Source: Frankia sp. R82
GTDB taxonomy: Bacteria; Actinomycetota; Actinomycetes; Frankiales; Frankiaceae
Direction: 5' to 3'
Assembly (NCBI RefSeq): GCF_023716925.1
Contig: NZ_JAMQQG010000044.1
Coordinates: 25,425-89,424, forward strand
Length of the DNA stretch: 64,000 nt
The notes below the pieces were generated by a model. That model saw only the letters and a program-made list of their open reading frames with translations, was not told the DNA's origin and did not search any database. The position numbers and the translations under genes were made by a program. Shown here piece by piece: positions 45,215-54,705 of the stretch (its first letter is position 1; every line of letters begins with the position of its first letter).

Positions 45215-47737
45215 TCAGGAGCGGACGAGCAGGCTGACCGGGAAGTCGCGTAGCAGGCGCAGGACGTAGGCCGTCCCACCGTCATGGTGGCGACCGGTCA
45301 GCACGTCCATCCAGCGGCCCTCCGGCAGCGGCAGGGTGGTGTCCCGCCAGCCGCCGCCACGGCGCAGGCCCAGCACCAGGCGCGGGACCACGGTGACCAC
45401 CGACTCGGAGCGGGTGAACGCGACCACGTTCTCCGCCGCCGACCCGGACGCCCACAGCGGACGGTAGGTAGCGCGGGCACCGAACCAGTCTGGGTTGTCC
45501 CGGCGCACCCGTAGCGCCCGGGCGACCACGAGCAGCTTCGCGGCGCCCGAGTCGTCCAACAACGGTGGGCGGCGCGGCGGGGCGTCGTCGGCCGGGACGT
45601 CGGCGCCGATCTCGGCGAGCAGCTTGGTGCGGTCACCGAAGTTCACCGGCCGGCGGTTGTCCGGGTCCACCAGGGACAGGTCCCACAGCTCCTGACCCTG
45701 GTAGACGTCGGGCACCCCGGGCATGGTGAGCTGCAGCAGCTTCTGGGCCAGCGAGTTGTGCCGGCCGAGCTCCACCAGGCCGCTGACATAGCCGGTCAGG
45801 ACGGCGAGGAACTCCTCGTCTTCCAGCACCGACTCGACGTAGTTCACCAGTGCCGCCTCATAGGCGGGGTCCTGGTCGGTCCAGCTGGTGTATAGCTTGG
45901 CCTCGCGGGCGGCCTTGAGCATGTACTGGGTGGCCCGCTCAGCGGTCAGCGGCCACGCGCCGACGAGGGTCTGCAGCAGGAAGTAGACCGTCTGCCGGTC
46001 GGGCCAGCCCTGCTCGGTGTCACGGTGACGCTCCCCGAGACGGACCAGACGCCCCGCGGCCTCCGCCCAGCCCCGCGGATCCTCCGTCAGCACCGCGAGG
46101 CGGGCGCGGACGTCCTCGGAGCGCTTCGTGTCGTGGGTGGACAGGGTCGTCATCGTCAACGGCCAGGTTCGCTGGGTGGCGACACCAGCCTCGTGGAACT
46201 CGTTGACGGCGCTGCGTGGATGGCCGGTGGTGAAGGCGGGGAACCGGGACGGGTCGCCGCCGACCTCGTTGAGCGCGATCATCCGGCCGTACCGGTAGAA
46301 CGTGGTGTCCTCGATGCCCTTGGCCATCACTGGGCCGCAGGTCTGCTGGAACCGGGTGACGAACTCCGGTGGGCCGCCGAGCGCGAGGTCCTCGATCAGG
46401 TCGACCTCGGTGGCCCGGCCCGGCAGGTAGGAACGGGCCTGCTCGCAGGCCCGCACGATGTGGCCGCGGGCCTCCAGGCTCGGGGTGCCGTCCGGGCGGA
46501 TGTAGGCCCGGTAGACGTCGAAGGCGGCGAGCACCTCGCACAGCGCCTCGCGCAGCCCGGTGCGGGTGAGGTCGGCCCGGGCCCGACGGGACTCGGCCAG
46601 CGCCAGCACGGTGAGCCGGTCGACCTCGGGTTGCAGGACCCCGGCGAGCACGTCCAGCTTGGCCGCCCGCGCCTCGGTCTCGTAGGTCGGATCGGCCCGG
46701 GTGATCTCCTCGTAGAGCACCGACAGCGGGTGGCCGGCGAGCGGGTCGAGGAACAGCCGGGTGATCCGGCCGATGCCATCGTAGCCGGTGGTGCCGTCGC
46801 AGGCCCAGGTCTGCGGCAGCGCCTCGTCATCCTCGAGGATCTTCTCTACGACCGTCCACACCCCGCCGGAGGCATCCGACAACCGGCGCAGGTAGCCTTC
46901 CGGGTCGGCGAGGCCGTCCGGGTGGTCGATGCGCAGGCCCTCGAACGTGCCGGCGCGGACCTGCTCGATCAGCAGCCGGTGGCTCGCCGCGAACACGTCC
47001 GGTTCCTCCTGGCGCAGCCCCGCCAGGGTGGTGATGTCGAAGAAGCGCCGGTAGTTCAGCTCGGTGGCACCGACCCGCCACCAGCACAGCCGGTAGTGCT
47101 GGGCGTCGAGGGTGGCGGCGACGTCGCCGGGGTCGGCGGTGCCCGGCGCGGTCGGCAGCACATGGTCGTAGTAGGCGACGACCCAGGCGCCGTCCTCGTC
47201 CTGGCGCACGGTGATCTCGCCGGCGGCCAGACAGTCGGCGAGACCTGCGCCGAGGATCGGTACGACCACCCGCCCCGGGTTGTCGGGAGCGGCCCAGTCG
47301 ATGTCGAACCAGTTCGCGTACGGCGAGTCCGGCCCCTCGCGCAGCACCGACCACCAGGCCGCGTTGGCGCCCTGCGGGGCGACCGCCATGTGGTTGGGCA
47401 CGACGTCCACGACAAGGCCGAGTCCGGCCCGCCGGCTGGCCGCGACCAGGCGGCGCAGGCCCCCGCTGCCACCGAGCTCCGGGTTGATCTGGCCGTGCTC
47501 GACGACGTCGTAGCCGTGGGTGGAGCCGGGCGCGGCCTCCAGCACCGGCGACAGGTACAGGTGGGACACCCCGAGCGAGGCCAGGTAGGGGACGACGACG
47601 GTCGCGTCGGTCAGCGAGAAGTCGAGGTTGAGCTGCAGCCGGTAGGTGGAGGTCGGGACCACCCGCTCGTCGCTGGAACCGCCCCGTCCAACGGTCGTCG
47701 GACCGGCCCCGCCGGGAAGCCCCCCGCCGGGGACCAT
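45215..47737 (-). CDS. treY: Malto-oligosyltrehalose synthase
   Basis: The protein has 840 residues. GH13 motifs in order are DVVPNHMAVAPQG, GLRIDHPDGLADP (nucleophile Asp), WTVVEKILEDDE (acid Glu) and LSTHDTKRSEDVRARL. It rearranges the reducing-end glucose of maltodextrins into an alpha-1,1 bond. ATG 47737 lies seven bases after the treX stop; the conserved family start TSTYRLQ is about 28 residues in, so GTG 47659 nearer that motif is an alternative. treX and treY form one operon, and treZ lies further along the same strand. Confidence 0.95.
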   Translation of the reverse strand: MVPGGGLPGGAGPTTVGRGGSSDERVVPTSTYRLQLNLDFSLTDATVVVPYLASLGVSHLYLSPVLEAAPGSTHGYDVVEHGQINPELGGSGGLRRLVAASRRAGLGLVVDVVPNHMAVAPQGANAAWWSVLREGPDSPYANWFDIDWAAPDNPGRVVVPILGAGLADCLAAGEITVRQDEDGAWVVAYYDHVLPTAPGTADPGDVAATLDAQHYRLCWWRVGATELNYRRFFDITTLAGLRQEEPDVFAASHRLLIEQVRAGTFEGLRIDHPDGLADPEGYLRRLSDASGGVWTVVEKILEDDEALPQTWACDGTTGYDGIGRITRLFLDPLAGHPLSVLYEEITRADPTYETEARAAKLDVLAGVLQPEVDRLTVLALAESRRARADLTRTGLREALCEVLAAFDVYRAYIRPDGTPSLEARGHIVRACEQARSYLPGRATEVDLIEDLALGGPPEFVTRFQQTCGPVMAKGIEDTTFYRYGRMIALNEVGGDPSRFPAFTTGHPRSAVNEFHEAGVATQRTWPLTMTTLSTHDTKRSEDVRARLAVLTEDPRGWAEAAGRLVRLGERHRDTEQGWPDRQTVYFLLQTLVGAWPLTAERATQYMLKAAREAKLYTSWTDQDPAYEAALVNYVESVLEDEEFLAVLTGYVSGLVELGRHNSLAQKLLQLTMPGVPDVYQGQELWDLSLVDPDNRRPVNFGDRTKLLAEIGADVPADDAPPRRPPLLDDSGAAKLLVVARALRVRRDNPDWFGARATYRPLWASGSAAENVVAFTRSESVVTVVPRLVLGLRRGGGWRDTTLPLPEGRWMDVLTGRHHDGGTAYVLRLLRDFPVSLLVRS

Positions 47738-47744
47738 GGTCGAG

Positions 47745-49958
47745 TCAGGGGACACGGCGCAGCACGACCGTGGAGCGGGCGTCGATTTCGAGCGGGTCAC
47801 CGGCCTTGACCAGGCGACCGCTGTCGGTGGGGTCGAAGGCGGTGGTCGCCAGCGGGATCTCCTCCAGGCTGGCGTCGACGCCCGTGACGGAGCGCCGGGT
47901 GTCCACCACGGTCTCCCAGGAGTCGCCGAAGTTCGGGGCGGGCACGCGGAACGCGACCGGCTCGAAGTGGGCGTTGAAGAAGAGCAGGAACGAGGAGTCC
48001 TTGATCGGCTGACCGAGTGCGTCCGGGTCCCGGATGGCGTCGCCGTTGAGGTAGACACCGAGGGTGCGGGCGGTCCCGGACTCCCAGTCGGTGTCGGTCA
48101 TCTCGGTGCCGTCCGGCCGCAGCCAGACGATGTCCTTGCTGGCGGGGTCCTGACCGGAGTCCGTCGCGGCGTCGCCCCCGGTCTGGCTGCTGCGCCCGCG
48201 TGCCGAGCCGCCCTCGAAGAACTTGCGGCGACGGAAGATCGGATGGGTGCGGCGCAGTTTCGAGACGTGGCTGACGAACTCGACCAGGTCGGCGTTGCGC
48301 TCGGCATCGGACCAGTCCAGCCAGGAGATCGGGCTGTCCTGACAGTAGGCGTTGTTGTTGCCGCGTTGGGTGCGACCCATCTCGTCTCCGGCGACCAGCA
48401 TCGGCACCCCCTGGGACAGCAACAGCGTCGTCAGCAGGTTACGGGTCTGGGCGCCGCGAAGCGCGTTCACCGCGGCGTCGTCGGTGGGTCCTTCCACCCC
48501 GCAGTTCCACGACCGGTTGTCGTCGGAGCCGTCCCGGTTGTCCTCGCCGTTGGCCTCGTTGTGCTTGTCGTTGTACGAGACCAGGTCGCGCAGGGTGAAC
48601 CCGTCGTGGGCGGTGATGAAGTTGATCGATGCCCAGGGGCGGCGACCGGAGTTCTCGTACAGGTCGCTCGACCCGGTGAGCCGGGAGGCGAACTCGGCGA
48701 TTCCGTGGTCCTGGCCGCGCCAGAAGTCGCGGACGGTGTCGCGGTACTTGCCGTTCCACTCCGTCCACAGGGGTGGGAAGTTGCCGACCTGGTAGCCGCC
48801 CTCGCCGAGGTCCCACGGCTCGGCGATCAGCTTCACCTGGGAGACCACCGGGTCCTGCTGGACGAGGTCGAAGAACGACGACAGCCGGTCGACGTCGTAG
48901 AACTCGCGAGCCAACGTCGCCGCGAGGTCGAAGCGGAACCCGTCGACGTGCATGTCGGTCACCCAGTAGCGCAGCGAGTCCATGATGAGCTGCAGGACGT
49001 GGGGGTGGCGCACCCGCATGCTGTTGCCGGTGCCCGTGTAGTCCATGTAATAACGCGGGTCCTCGTCCACCAGCCGGTAGTAGGCGGCGTTGTCGATGCC
49101 GCGGAAACACAGCATCGGCCCCATGTGGTTGCCCTCGGCGGTGTGGTTGTAGACGACGTCGAGGATCACCTCGATCCCGGCCTCGTGCAGGTTGCGGACC
49201 ATCCCCTTGAACTCCTGCACCTGCCGGCCCTGCCCACCGGAGGCGGAGTAGCCGTTGTGCGGGGCGAGGAACGCCACCGAGTTGTAACCCCAGTAGTTGC
49301 GCAGGTTGCGGCTCACCAGGTGCTCGTCGTGGACGAACTGGTGCACCGGGAGTAGCTCGATCGCGGTGATGCCGATCTTGCGATAGTAGTCGATCATGAT
49401 CGGGTGGGCGATGCCGGCATACGTTCCGCGGTACTCGTCCGGCAAGTCCGGATGGTTCTTGGTCAGTCCACGGACGTGCGCCTCGTAGATCACCGACTCG
49501 TTGTACGGCGTACGCGGCGGCCGGTCACCGTTCCAGTCGAAGAACGGGCTGATCACAACCGACTTCATCATGTGTGGGCCGGAGTCGGCGTCGTTGACGC
49601 TGTCCGGGTCGCCGAAGGTGTACGGGAACACCGCCTGGTCCCAGGCGATCTCGCCGTCGACCGCCTTGGCGTACGGGTCGAGCAGGAGCTTCGCCGGGTT
49701 GCAGCGGTGGCCGCTGGCCGGGTCGTACGGCCCATGGATCCGGTAGCCGTAACGCTGGCCGGGGCCGACCGAGGGCAGGTAGGCGTGCCAGACGAAGGCG
49801 TCGACCTCCTTGAGCTCGACCTTCTCCTCGTGGCCGGCGTCGTCGAACAGGCAGAGCATGACTTGCTCCGCGACCTCCGAGAAGATCGCGAAATTGGTCC
49901 CCGTACCGTCATACGTGGCGCCAAGGGGATATGGGTGACCCGGCCAAACCTGCGACAT
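47745..49958 (-). CDS. glgX: Glycogen debranching enzyme
   Basis: The protein has 737 residues (the treX-type member of the trehalose locus). It has an N-terminal CBM48 domain starting WPGHPYPLGATYDGTG, then GH13 motifs EVILDVVYNHTAEGN, VDGFRFDLAATLA (nucleophile Asp), LIAEPWD (acid Glu) and FITAHDGFTLRD. It removes alpha-1,6 branches from glycogen, releasing linear maltodextrins for TreY. ATG 49958 begins the conserved region; the upstream open frame is not conserved. It is the first gene of the treX-treY transcript and diverges from the NfeD gene. Confidence 0.95.
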   Translation of the reverse strand: MSQVWPGHPYPLGATYDGTGTNFAIFSEVAEQVMLCLFDDAGHEEKVELKEVDAFVWHAYLPSVGPGQRYGYRIHGPYDPASGHRCNPAKLLLDPYAKAVDGEIAWDQAVFPYTFGDPDSVNDADSGPHMMKSVVISPFFDWNGDRPPRTPYNESVIYEAHVRGLTKNHPDLPDEYRGTYAGIAHPIMIDYYRKIGITAIELLPVHQFVHDEHLVSRNLRNYWGYNSVAFLAPHNGYSASGGQGRQVQEFKGMVRNLHEAGIEVILDVVYNHTAEGNHMGPMLCFRGIDNAAYYRLVDEDPRYYMDYTGTGNSMRVRHPHVLQLIMDSLRYWVTDMHVDGFRFDLAATLAREFYDVDRLSSFFDLVQQDPVVSQVKLIAEPWDLGEGGYQVGNFPPLWTEWNGKYRDTVRDFWRGQDHGIAEFASRLTGSSDLYENSGRRPWASINFITAHDGFTLRDLVSYNDKHNEANGEDNRDGSDDNRSWNCGVEGPTDDAAVNALRGAQTRNLLTTLLLSQGVPMLVAGDEMGRTQRGNNNAYCQDSPISWLDWSDAERNADLVEFVSHVSKLRRTHPIFRRRKFFEGGSARGRSSQTGGDAATDSGQDPASKDIVWLRPDGTEMTDTDWESGTARTLGVYLNGDAIRDPDALGQPIKDSSFLLFFNAHFEPVAFRVPAPNFGDSWETVVDTRRSVTGVDASLEEIPLATTAFDPTDSGRLVKAGDPLEIDARSTVVLRRVP

Positions 49959-50115
49959 AGGCACGAAGCCTACGGCCACCGGGCCTGTGTCGATTCGTCG
50001 GCGCGGGAAGCGGCTCGTCACATGTGCCGCGAACAGCCCGGTCGCGCCCACCGTCGGCCCTCGGTATTGACGTTTCATTGATCGGCCGCGGCTGCTGCGG
50101 GCCTAGCATGACCAC

Positions 50116-50550
50116 ATGGCCGACTGGGTGATCTGGGTCGTCGTCGCCGGCGCTCTGCTCGTCGGTGAGGTGCTGACGCTGGATCTGATCCTCGTGATGC
50201 TGAGCCTTGCCGCGCTGGTGGGAGCGGGTGTCGCCCTGCTGGGCGCGGACGCGGTCTGGCAGATCCTCGCCTTCGCGGTCGCGGCCGGTGGGTTCGGGTT
50301 CGGCCTGCGCCCGGTGGCCCGCCGGCACCTGCAGCCCGGCCCGCAGCTGCGGACAGGGGTGGCGGCGCTGGTCGGCGAGCGGGCGCTGGTGGTGGAACGG
50401 GTGGACGGCCTGGGCGGCCGGGTGAAGCTGCGCGGCGAGATCTGGTCGGCGCGCAGCTACCCGAGCTCGCTCGTGCTGGATCCGGGCGAGCAGGCCCGGG
50501 TACTGCGCATCGACGGAGCCACCGCGATCGTGCACAAGTTCGAGCTCTGA
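50116..50550 (+). CDS. NfeD-family membrane protein
   Basis: The protein has 144 residues. Three or four hydrophobic segments fill the first 75 residues, and a short soluble OB-fold-like NfeD domain (VGERALVVERVDGLGGRVKL) completes it. NfeD proteins act with SPFH proteins in membrane microdomains, and an SPFH gene follows 122 bases downstream. No serine protease domain is fused. The gene diverges from treX. Confidence 0.85.
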   Translation: MADWVIWVVVAGALLVGEVLTLDLILVMLSLAALVGAGVALLGADAVWQILAFAVAAGGFGFGLRPVARRHLQPGPQLRTGVAALVGERALVVERVDGLGGRVKLRGEIWSARSYPSSLVLDPGEQARVLRIDGATAIVHKFEL

Positions 50551-50672
50551 GTTCAGATCGCTCCGAGTTCCAGGACGGCACTGAGTTCCAGGACGGTATC
50601 GATCCCCAGTGCGGTACCGAGGCACGACGGGCGCGCGGTGCGCGGCGTTCGGGGTAGGGAAGGGAGCAGCTC

Positions 50673-51587
50673 ATGGCAGGTGTCATTGCGGCCGTGGTGA
50701 TCGCGGTGGTTCTGTTGGTCGTCCTGGTGCGGGCCGTGCGGATCGTGCCGCAGGCCCGGGCGATGGTGGTCGAGCGGCTTGGCCGCTACCACCGCACGCT
50801 CACCCCGGGCCTGGCCATCGTGGTCCCGTTCGTGGATCGGATCCGCGATCGCATCGACCTGCGCGAGCAGGTCGTCAGTTTTCCACCGCAACCGGTGATC
50901 ACCGAGGACAACCTCGTCGTCGGCATCGACACCGTCATCTACTTCCAGGTCACCGACCCGCGCGCGGCCACCTATGAGATCGCCAACGTCATCCGGGCCA
51001 TCGAGCAGCTCACGGTGACCACGCTGCGCAACGTCATCGGTGGTCTGAACCTCGAGGCCACCCTCACCTCGCGCGACCAGATCAACGGCCAGCTGCGGGG
51101 CGTGCTCGACGAGGCCACCGGCCGGTGGGGCATTCGGGTCAACCGGGTCGAGCTCAAGGCGATCGATCCGCCCCGCTCCATCCAGGACTCGATGGAGAAG
51201 CAGATGCGGGCCGAGCGGGACCGGCGCGCCGCCATCCTGACCGCCGAGGGCGTGAAGCAGAGCGAGATTCTGCGGGCCGAGGGGGAGAAGCAGGCCGCGA
51301 TCCTGCGGGCCGAAGGGGAGCGGGAGGCGCAGATCCTCACCGCGCAGGGTGAGGCGCAGGCGATCGACACCGTCTTTCGCGCCATCCACGAGGGAAACCC
51401 CGACCAGAAACTCCTGGCCTACCAGTACCTGCAGACCCTGCCGCAGATTGCCCAGGGTCAGGCGAGCAAGCTGTGGATCGTGCCGAGCGAACTGACCGGA
51501 GCTCTGGGCAGCCTCGGCGGTCTGCTCGCCGGACCGGGCCAGGGTGACCACCACCCGGGCGAACCATCCCCGGGGCGAACGCCGTAG
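50673..51587 (+). CDS. SPFH/Band 7 protein, stomatin/prohibitin family
   Basis: The protein has 304 residues. One N-terminal membrane segment (VIAAVVIAVVLLVVLVRAV) anchors it. The SPFH domain begins with VPQARAMVVERLGRYHRTLTPG and includes IDLREQVVSF and IYFQVTDPRAATYEI. A long charged coiled-coil region follows (RRAAILTAEGVKQSEILRAE and two similar EGEKQAAIL steps). It should assemble ring-like scaffolds on the inner membrane with NfeD. A short Gly/Pro tail ends it. A candidate terminator follows at 51638-51656. Confidence 0.92.
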   Translation: MAGVIAAVVIAVVLLVVLVRAVRIVPQARAMVVERLGRYHRTLTPGLAIVVPFVDRIRDRIDLREQVVSFPPQPVITEDNLVVGIDTVIYFQVTDPRAATYEIANVIRAIEQLTVTTLRNVIGGLNLEATLTSRDQINGQLRGVLDEATGRWGIRVNRVELKAIDPPRSIQDSMEKQMRAERDRRAAILTAEGVKQSEILRAEGEKQAAILRAEGEREAQILTAQGEAQAIDTVFRAIHEGNPDQKLLAYQYLQTLPQIAQGQASKLWIVPSELTGALGSLGGLLAGPGQGDHHPGEPSPGRTP

Positions 51588-51637
51588 GCGTGTGTGGCCA
51601 GCAATATAAGACCAATTAGTCATACCTCTGGCAGGGG

Positions 51638-51656
51638 GGTGGGGCTAGTCCCCACC
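51638..51656 (+). terminator. Hairpin after the SPFH gene
   Basis: Arms ggtgggg (51638-51644) and ccccacc (51650-51656) pair perfectly around ctagt. The element lies 50 bases after the stop and about 90 bases before the DUF3145 start. It could end the SPFH transcript or act in the leader of the next gene. Confidence 0.45.
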
Positions 51657-51743
51657 GCCGGACCATGGGACGATTCCGTCAGCCAGGTAAGACGGGTCGA
51701 TGAGACGCAGGGGAAGGCGTTCCTCGTCGACGGAGGTTCCTGC

Positions 51744-52286
51744 GTGGTCGCAATATCTCCGACAGCTCGTGAGCTGTCGTCCAGCCCGTCATCGTTCGCG
51801 GTGCCGGGCAAGCTGGCGGTACTCGCCTGTCCGCCGGCGCTGTGCCCGCACCTGGAGTTTGGCGTGTCCGCAGTGCTGTCGTCGGCCGTGTCCCTGACCT
51901 GGACGGCGCAGCCCGGATCGCCGGGATTCCTGTTCGCCGGGCTGGAATGGCGGGCGTCTCCGGGTGCTGCGGGCCGGGTCGCCTCGACCCTGCGCCGTCT
52001 CGGGCACGTCACCTTCGAGACCGTCGAGGGCCCGTCGCCGGGCTGCGATGCCGAGCGCTACTCCTACACACCCGAGCTCGGTCTGCATCGAGCCGCGATC
52101 GCGGCCAACGGTGACGTCGTGGTCGGTGAGGCCGCGCTGCGGGCACTGCTGGAACGCGGGGAGGCCCGGGAGACACTTGCCCGCGGACTGCACCGCCTGC
52201 TCGGTACGGCCTGGGATGACGTGCTCGAACCGCTGCGTCGCGGGGCTCACGGGGCACCCATCACCTGGCTGCGGCGCACCGGCTGA
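51744..52286 (+). CDS. DUF3145 family protein
   Basis: The protein has 180 residues. It matches the DUF3145 pattern well: VLACPPALCPHLEFGVSAVL near the start, SLTWTAQPGSPGFLFAGLEW, then PSPGCDAERYSYTPELGLHR and RGLHRLLGTAWDDVLEPLRR near the end. The family is common in actinobacteria and has no known function. GTG 51744 is preferred because ggagg lies seven bases upstream and the length then matches the family; a longer frame starts at 51594 without similarity. Confidence 0.85.
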   Translation: MVAISPTARELSSSPSSFAVPGKLAVLACPPALCPHLEFGVSAVLSSAVSLTWTAQPGSPGFLFAGLEWRASPGAAGRVASTLRRLGHVTFETVEGPSPGCDAERYSYTPELGLHRAAIAANGDVVVGEAALRALLERGEARETLARGLHRLLGTAWDDVLEPLRRGAHGAPITWLRRTG

Positions 52287-52529
52287 CGCGCCGGCCCGCT
52301 GCCAGCCCGGCGCCGGGCCCGACGGGGGAGTGGTCACACCGCCGCTGACCTGCGGTGCGTCAGGAGATCGAGGCCTCCAGCCGAGGTTCAGTGCGCACCG
52401 GCACAGGTGGCGTTCCGGCGTGTGGCCAAGGCCACATGCGGGTAGCGCGGGTCTGACGGGCACATACCCCGGCGGTTATGCGTTGAGGCTTGCGCACGAC
52501 CACGAACAACCTTTATGGGAGTTACCTCA

Positions 52530-52823
52530 GTGGCCACCGATTACGACACCCCTCGTACAACCGACATAGAGGATGCATCGGAGCAGAGTTTGGAGGCGCT
52601 CAAGGCGCGTCGGGCCGACGCGGCAGCAGATCTTGGCGATGAGGCCGACCCGTTCGAGGCGGAACTCGGCCTACCCGGTGCCGACCTGGGTGGCGAGGAG
52701 CTGAACCTGCGCGTCCTGCCCCGGCAGGACGACGAGTTCACCTGCACGCAGTGCTACCTCGTCCATCATCGCAGCCAGCTGTTCGACGAGCGTCGGATGG
52801 TCTGCCGGGACTGCGCGGCCTGA
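52530..52823 (+). CDS. DUF4193 family zinc-binding-like protein
   Basis: The protein has 97 residues. It matches the DUF4193 family of actinobacteria: ATDYDTPRTTDIEDASEQSL at the start, LPGADLGGEELNLRVLPRQ, then FTCTQCYLVHHRSQLF and VCRDCAA at the end. The two Cys pairs form a zinc-ribbon-like site. GTG 52530 has ggag eight bases upstream and gives the family length; ATG 52515 is an alternative. The function of the family is not known. It lies alone between DUF3145 and an isochorismatase gene. Confidence 0.88.
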   Translation: MATDYDTPRTTDIEDASEQSLEALKARRADAAADLGDEADPFEAELGLPGADLGGEELNLRVLPRQDDEFTCTQCYLVHHRSQLFDERRMVCRDCAA

Positions 52824-52925
52824 CCGCCGACATGTGTACGGCGGACGACCGAGCGCCGACGGCGTGGCCCGCAGACCGCGCGGCCTGTCCACCGCGTGGC
52901 CTGCCGACCACCCGGGCGGGTGCCG

Positions 52926-53519
52926 TCACCCGCCGACCAGGACTCCAGCCTCGCGCATGGCGTCCACGGCCCGGTCGTCGTCGCCTGGCTGGAGGTTCAC
53001 GAACCGGGTGAGCGCCAGGGGCAGCACCACGGTCAGCCCCTGAGCGCGGGCATCCAGGGCGCTCGCCCGCACGCAGTGGTCGCCGGCCAGCCCGACCACG
53101 ACGAGCGTGGTGATCCCGAGCTGCCCGAGCCGTTCACCCAGCAGCGTCGCCTGGCGGGCTCCCGAAACGGGATCGCGCACGGAGAACGCCGAGTACCCGT
53201 CGGCCCCGTCAACGCCCTTGCGGATCACCTCGCCGTCAACGACCAGATCCGGGTGAAACGCCGCGCCGGGGCTGTCCGCCACGCAGTGCGGCGGCCAGAC
53301 GCCGCCGCCGGTGACGAAGTGCGGGGTCTGCGCGGGATGCCAGTCCTGGCTGTAGAAGACCGGCGATCCGGCGGCCCGGGCCGCTACCACCTGGGCGTTG
53401 ATCCCGGCGACGACCTGCTCGCCGCCGGTCACGTACAGACTGCCCGTGGGATCGGCGAAGTCGTTCTGCACATCCACCACAAGCAGCCCGACCTGTGGTC
53501 CGTAACCCACGCCCTGCAT
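52926..53519 (-). CDS. Isochorismatase/nicotinamidase-family cysteine hydrolase
   Basis: The protein has 197 residues. The catalytic triad is present: Asp in LLVVDVQNDF (about residue 15), Lys in EVIRKGVDG and Cys in VVGLAGDHCVRASALDA. The metal motif DWHPAQTPHF is also seen. This pattern fits nicotinamidase (PncA) best, converting nicotinamide to nicotinate for NAD salvage, but related amidases cannot be excluded. ATG 53519 follows aaaggtggg. It is divergent from DUF3097. Confidence 0.85.
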   Translation of the reverse strand: MQGVGYGPQVGLLVVDVQNDFADPTGSLYVTGGEQVVAGINAQVVAARAAGSPVFYSQDWHPAQTPHFVTGGGVWPPHCVADSPGAAFHPDLVVDGEVIRKGVDGADGYSAFSVRDPVSGARQATLLGERLGQLGITTLVVVGLAGDHCVRASALDARAQGLTVVLPLALTRFVNLQPGDDDRAVDAMREAGVLVGG

Positions 53520-53555
53520 CTGGACCCACCTTTCCCTCTCACCCTGAACCCTGCT

Positions 53556-53594
53556 GGTCCGTGCGGCCGGTCCGTGCGGCCGGTCCGTGCGGAC
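53556..53594. repeat. Three 13-bp tandem repeats in the promoter region
   Basis: The unit ggtccgtgcggcc occurs at 53556-53568 and 53569-53581 exactly, then once as ggtccgtgcggac. It lies just upstream of the nicotinamidase-type gene and is non-coding. Confidence 0.8.
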
Positions 53595-53727
53595 CCACGC
53601 GTCCGGCCGGCCCGAGGACGGGGCCGGTCCGGTCGTCCACTCTGACCGGCAGTGTCTCGCCATGGGCGGAAGCCGTCGAGGGGAAAGAAGGCTCGTCATG
53701 GGGAATGTGGCCCCAGGTTGATATGTC

Positions 53728-53754
53728 CTGGCGTGTCGCATCCCGACACGCCAG
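53728..53754. promoter_or_regulatory. Perfect hairpin in the leader of DUF3097
   Basis: Arms ctggcgtgtcg (53728-53738) and cgacacgccag (53744-53754) pair fully around catcc. The hairpin is 47 bases before the DUF3097 ATG, in an otherwise A/T-richer leader. It may be an operator or a leader RNA structure. Confidence 0.5.
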
Positions 53755-53800
53755 TGCCGATATCCCTGATCATGGCCGGCTCGCGGCTTAGGTTCGCCCC

Positions 53801-54610
53801 ATGCGCAGCCGTGACTACGGTCGGGACGTCCTCGCGCCCGCCGCCCGTCCCCGCCCGCCCGTCATCCCCGAGATCGAGCTCGAGCTGGATCTGGTGGTCG
53901 AGGAGATCGCGTCCGGATTCTGCGGTGCCGTGGTCGGTGGCGAGGCCGCCGCGGTGACGCTGGAGGATCGCCATGGCGCCCGCCGGGTGTTCCCGCTCGA
54001 ACCGGGCGGGTTCCTGCTCGAGGGGCGCCGGGTCACCCTGGTGCGACCGCGCCGGGCCGCGCCCGCCGTACCCACCCGCACCGCGTCGGGGTCGGTGGCC
54101 GTCGCCGGTCACCGGGCCCGCATCGCCCGGGCCAGCCGTATCTATGTGGAGGGCCTGCACGACGCCGCTCTGGTCGAACGGGTCTGGGGAGACGACCTGC
54201 GCGTGGAGGGCGTCGTGGTGGAAAGCCTCGACGGTGTCGACGACCTGCCCGCCGTGGTCGACTCCTTCCGCCCCGGCCCCGGCCGTCGTCTGGGCGTGCT
54301 GGTCGACCATCTGGTCGCCGGCAGCAAGGAGAGCCGGATCGCCGCCGCCGTCGCCGGGGAGCATGTGCTGGTCACCGGGCATCCCTACATCGACATCTGG
54401 CAGGCGGTGAAGCCGGCGTCGGTCGGCATTCCCGCCTGGCCCGTCGTGCCGCGGGGACAGCCCTGGAAGGAGGGGGTCTGCCGGGCGCTGGGCGTGGCGG
54501 AACCCGCCGACCTGTGGCGGCGGGTCCTGGCCGGCGTCGACAGCTACGCCGATCTCGAGGTGGGGCTGCTTGGCGCGGTGGAACGACTGATTGACTTCGT
54601 CACCGCCTGA
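53801..54610 (+). CDS. DUF3097 family protein
   Basis: The protein has 269 residues. It matches the actinobacterial DUF3097 pattern: IPEIELELDLVVEEIASGFC near the start, SRIYVEGLHDAALVERVWGD with a toprim-like acidic arrangement, LVDHLVAGSKESRIAAAV and GHPYIDIWQAVKP. The toprim-like stretch (YVEGLHDAALVE, then LVDHLV) suggests nucleic-acid chemistry, but activity is unproven for the family. ATG 53801 fits. It is followed by an amidase gene on the same strand after about 95 bases. Confidence 0.9.
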   Translation: MRSRDYGRDVLAPAARPRPPVIPEIELELDLVVEEIASGFCGAVVGGEAAAVTLEDRHGARRVFPLEPGGFLLEGRRVTLVRPRRAAPAVPTRTASGSVAVAGHRARIARASRIYVEGLHDAALVERVWGDDLRVEGVVVESLDGVDDLPAVVDSFRPGPGRRLGVLVDHLVAGSKESRIAAAVAGEHVLVTGHPYIDIWQAVKPASVGIPAWPVVPRGQPWKEGVCRALGVAEPADLWRRVLAGVDSYADLEVGLLGAVERLIDFVTA

Positions 54611-54705
54611 GCCGGTTCGCCGAGGCGTCGCATACGGTGAAGTCGCACGGGCGCAGGACCTGACACCCCACGGGCGCGCGGCCGGGCACCGGTCGGCGCC
54701 ATCCG

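Noticed and set aside
50551..50672. A duplicated gagttccaggacgg between the NfeD and SPFH genes
   Set aside because: Two 14-base copies are present 18 bases apart, but the segment is short, non-coding and shows no symmetry, so no function was assigned.
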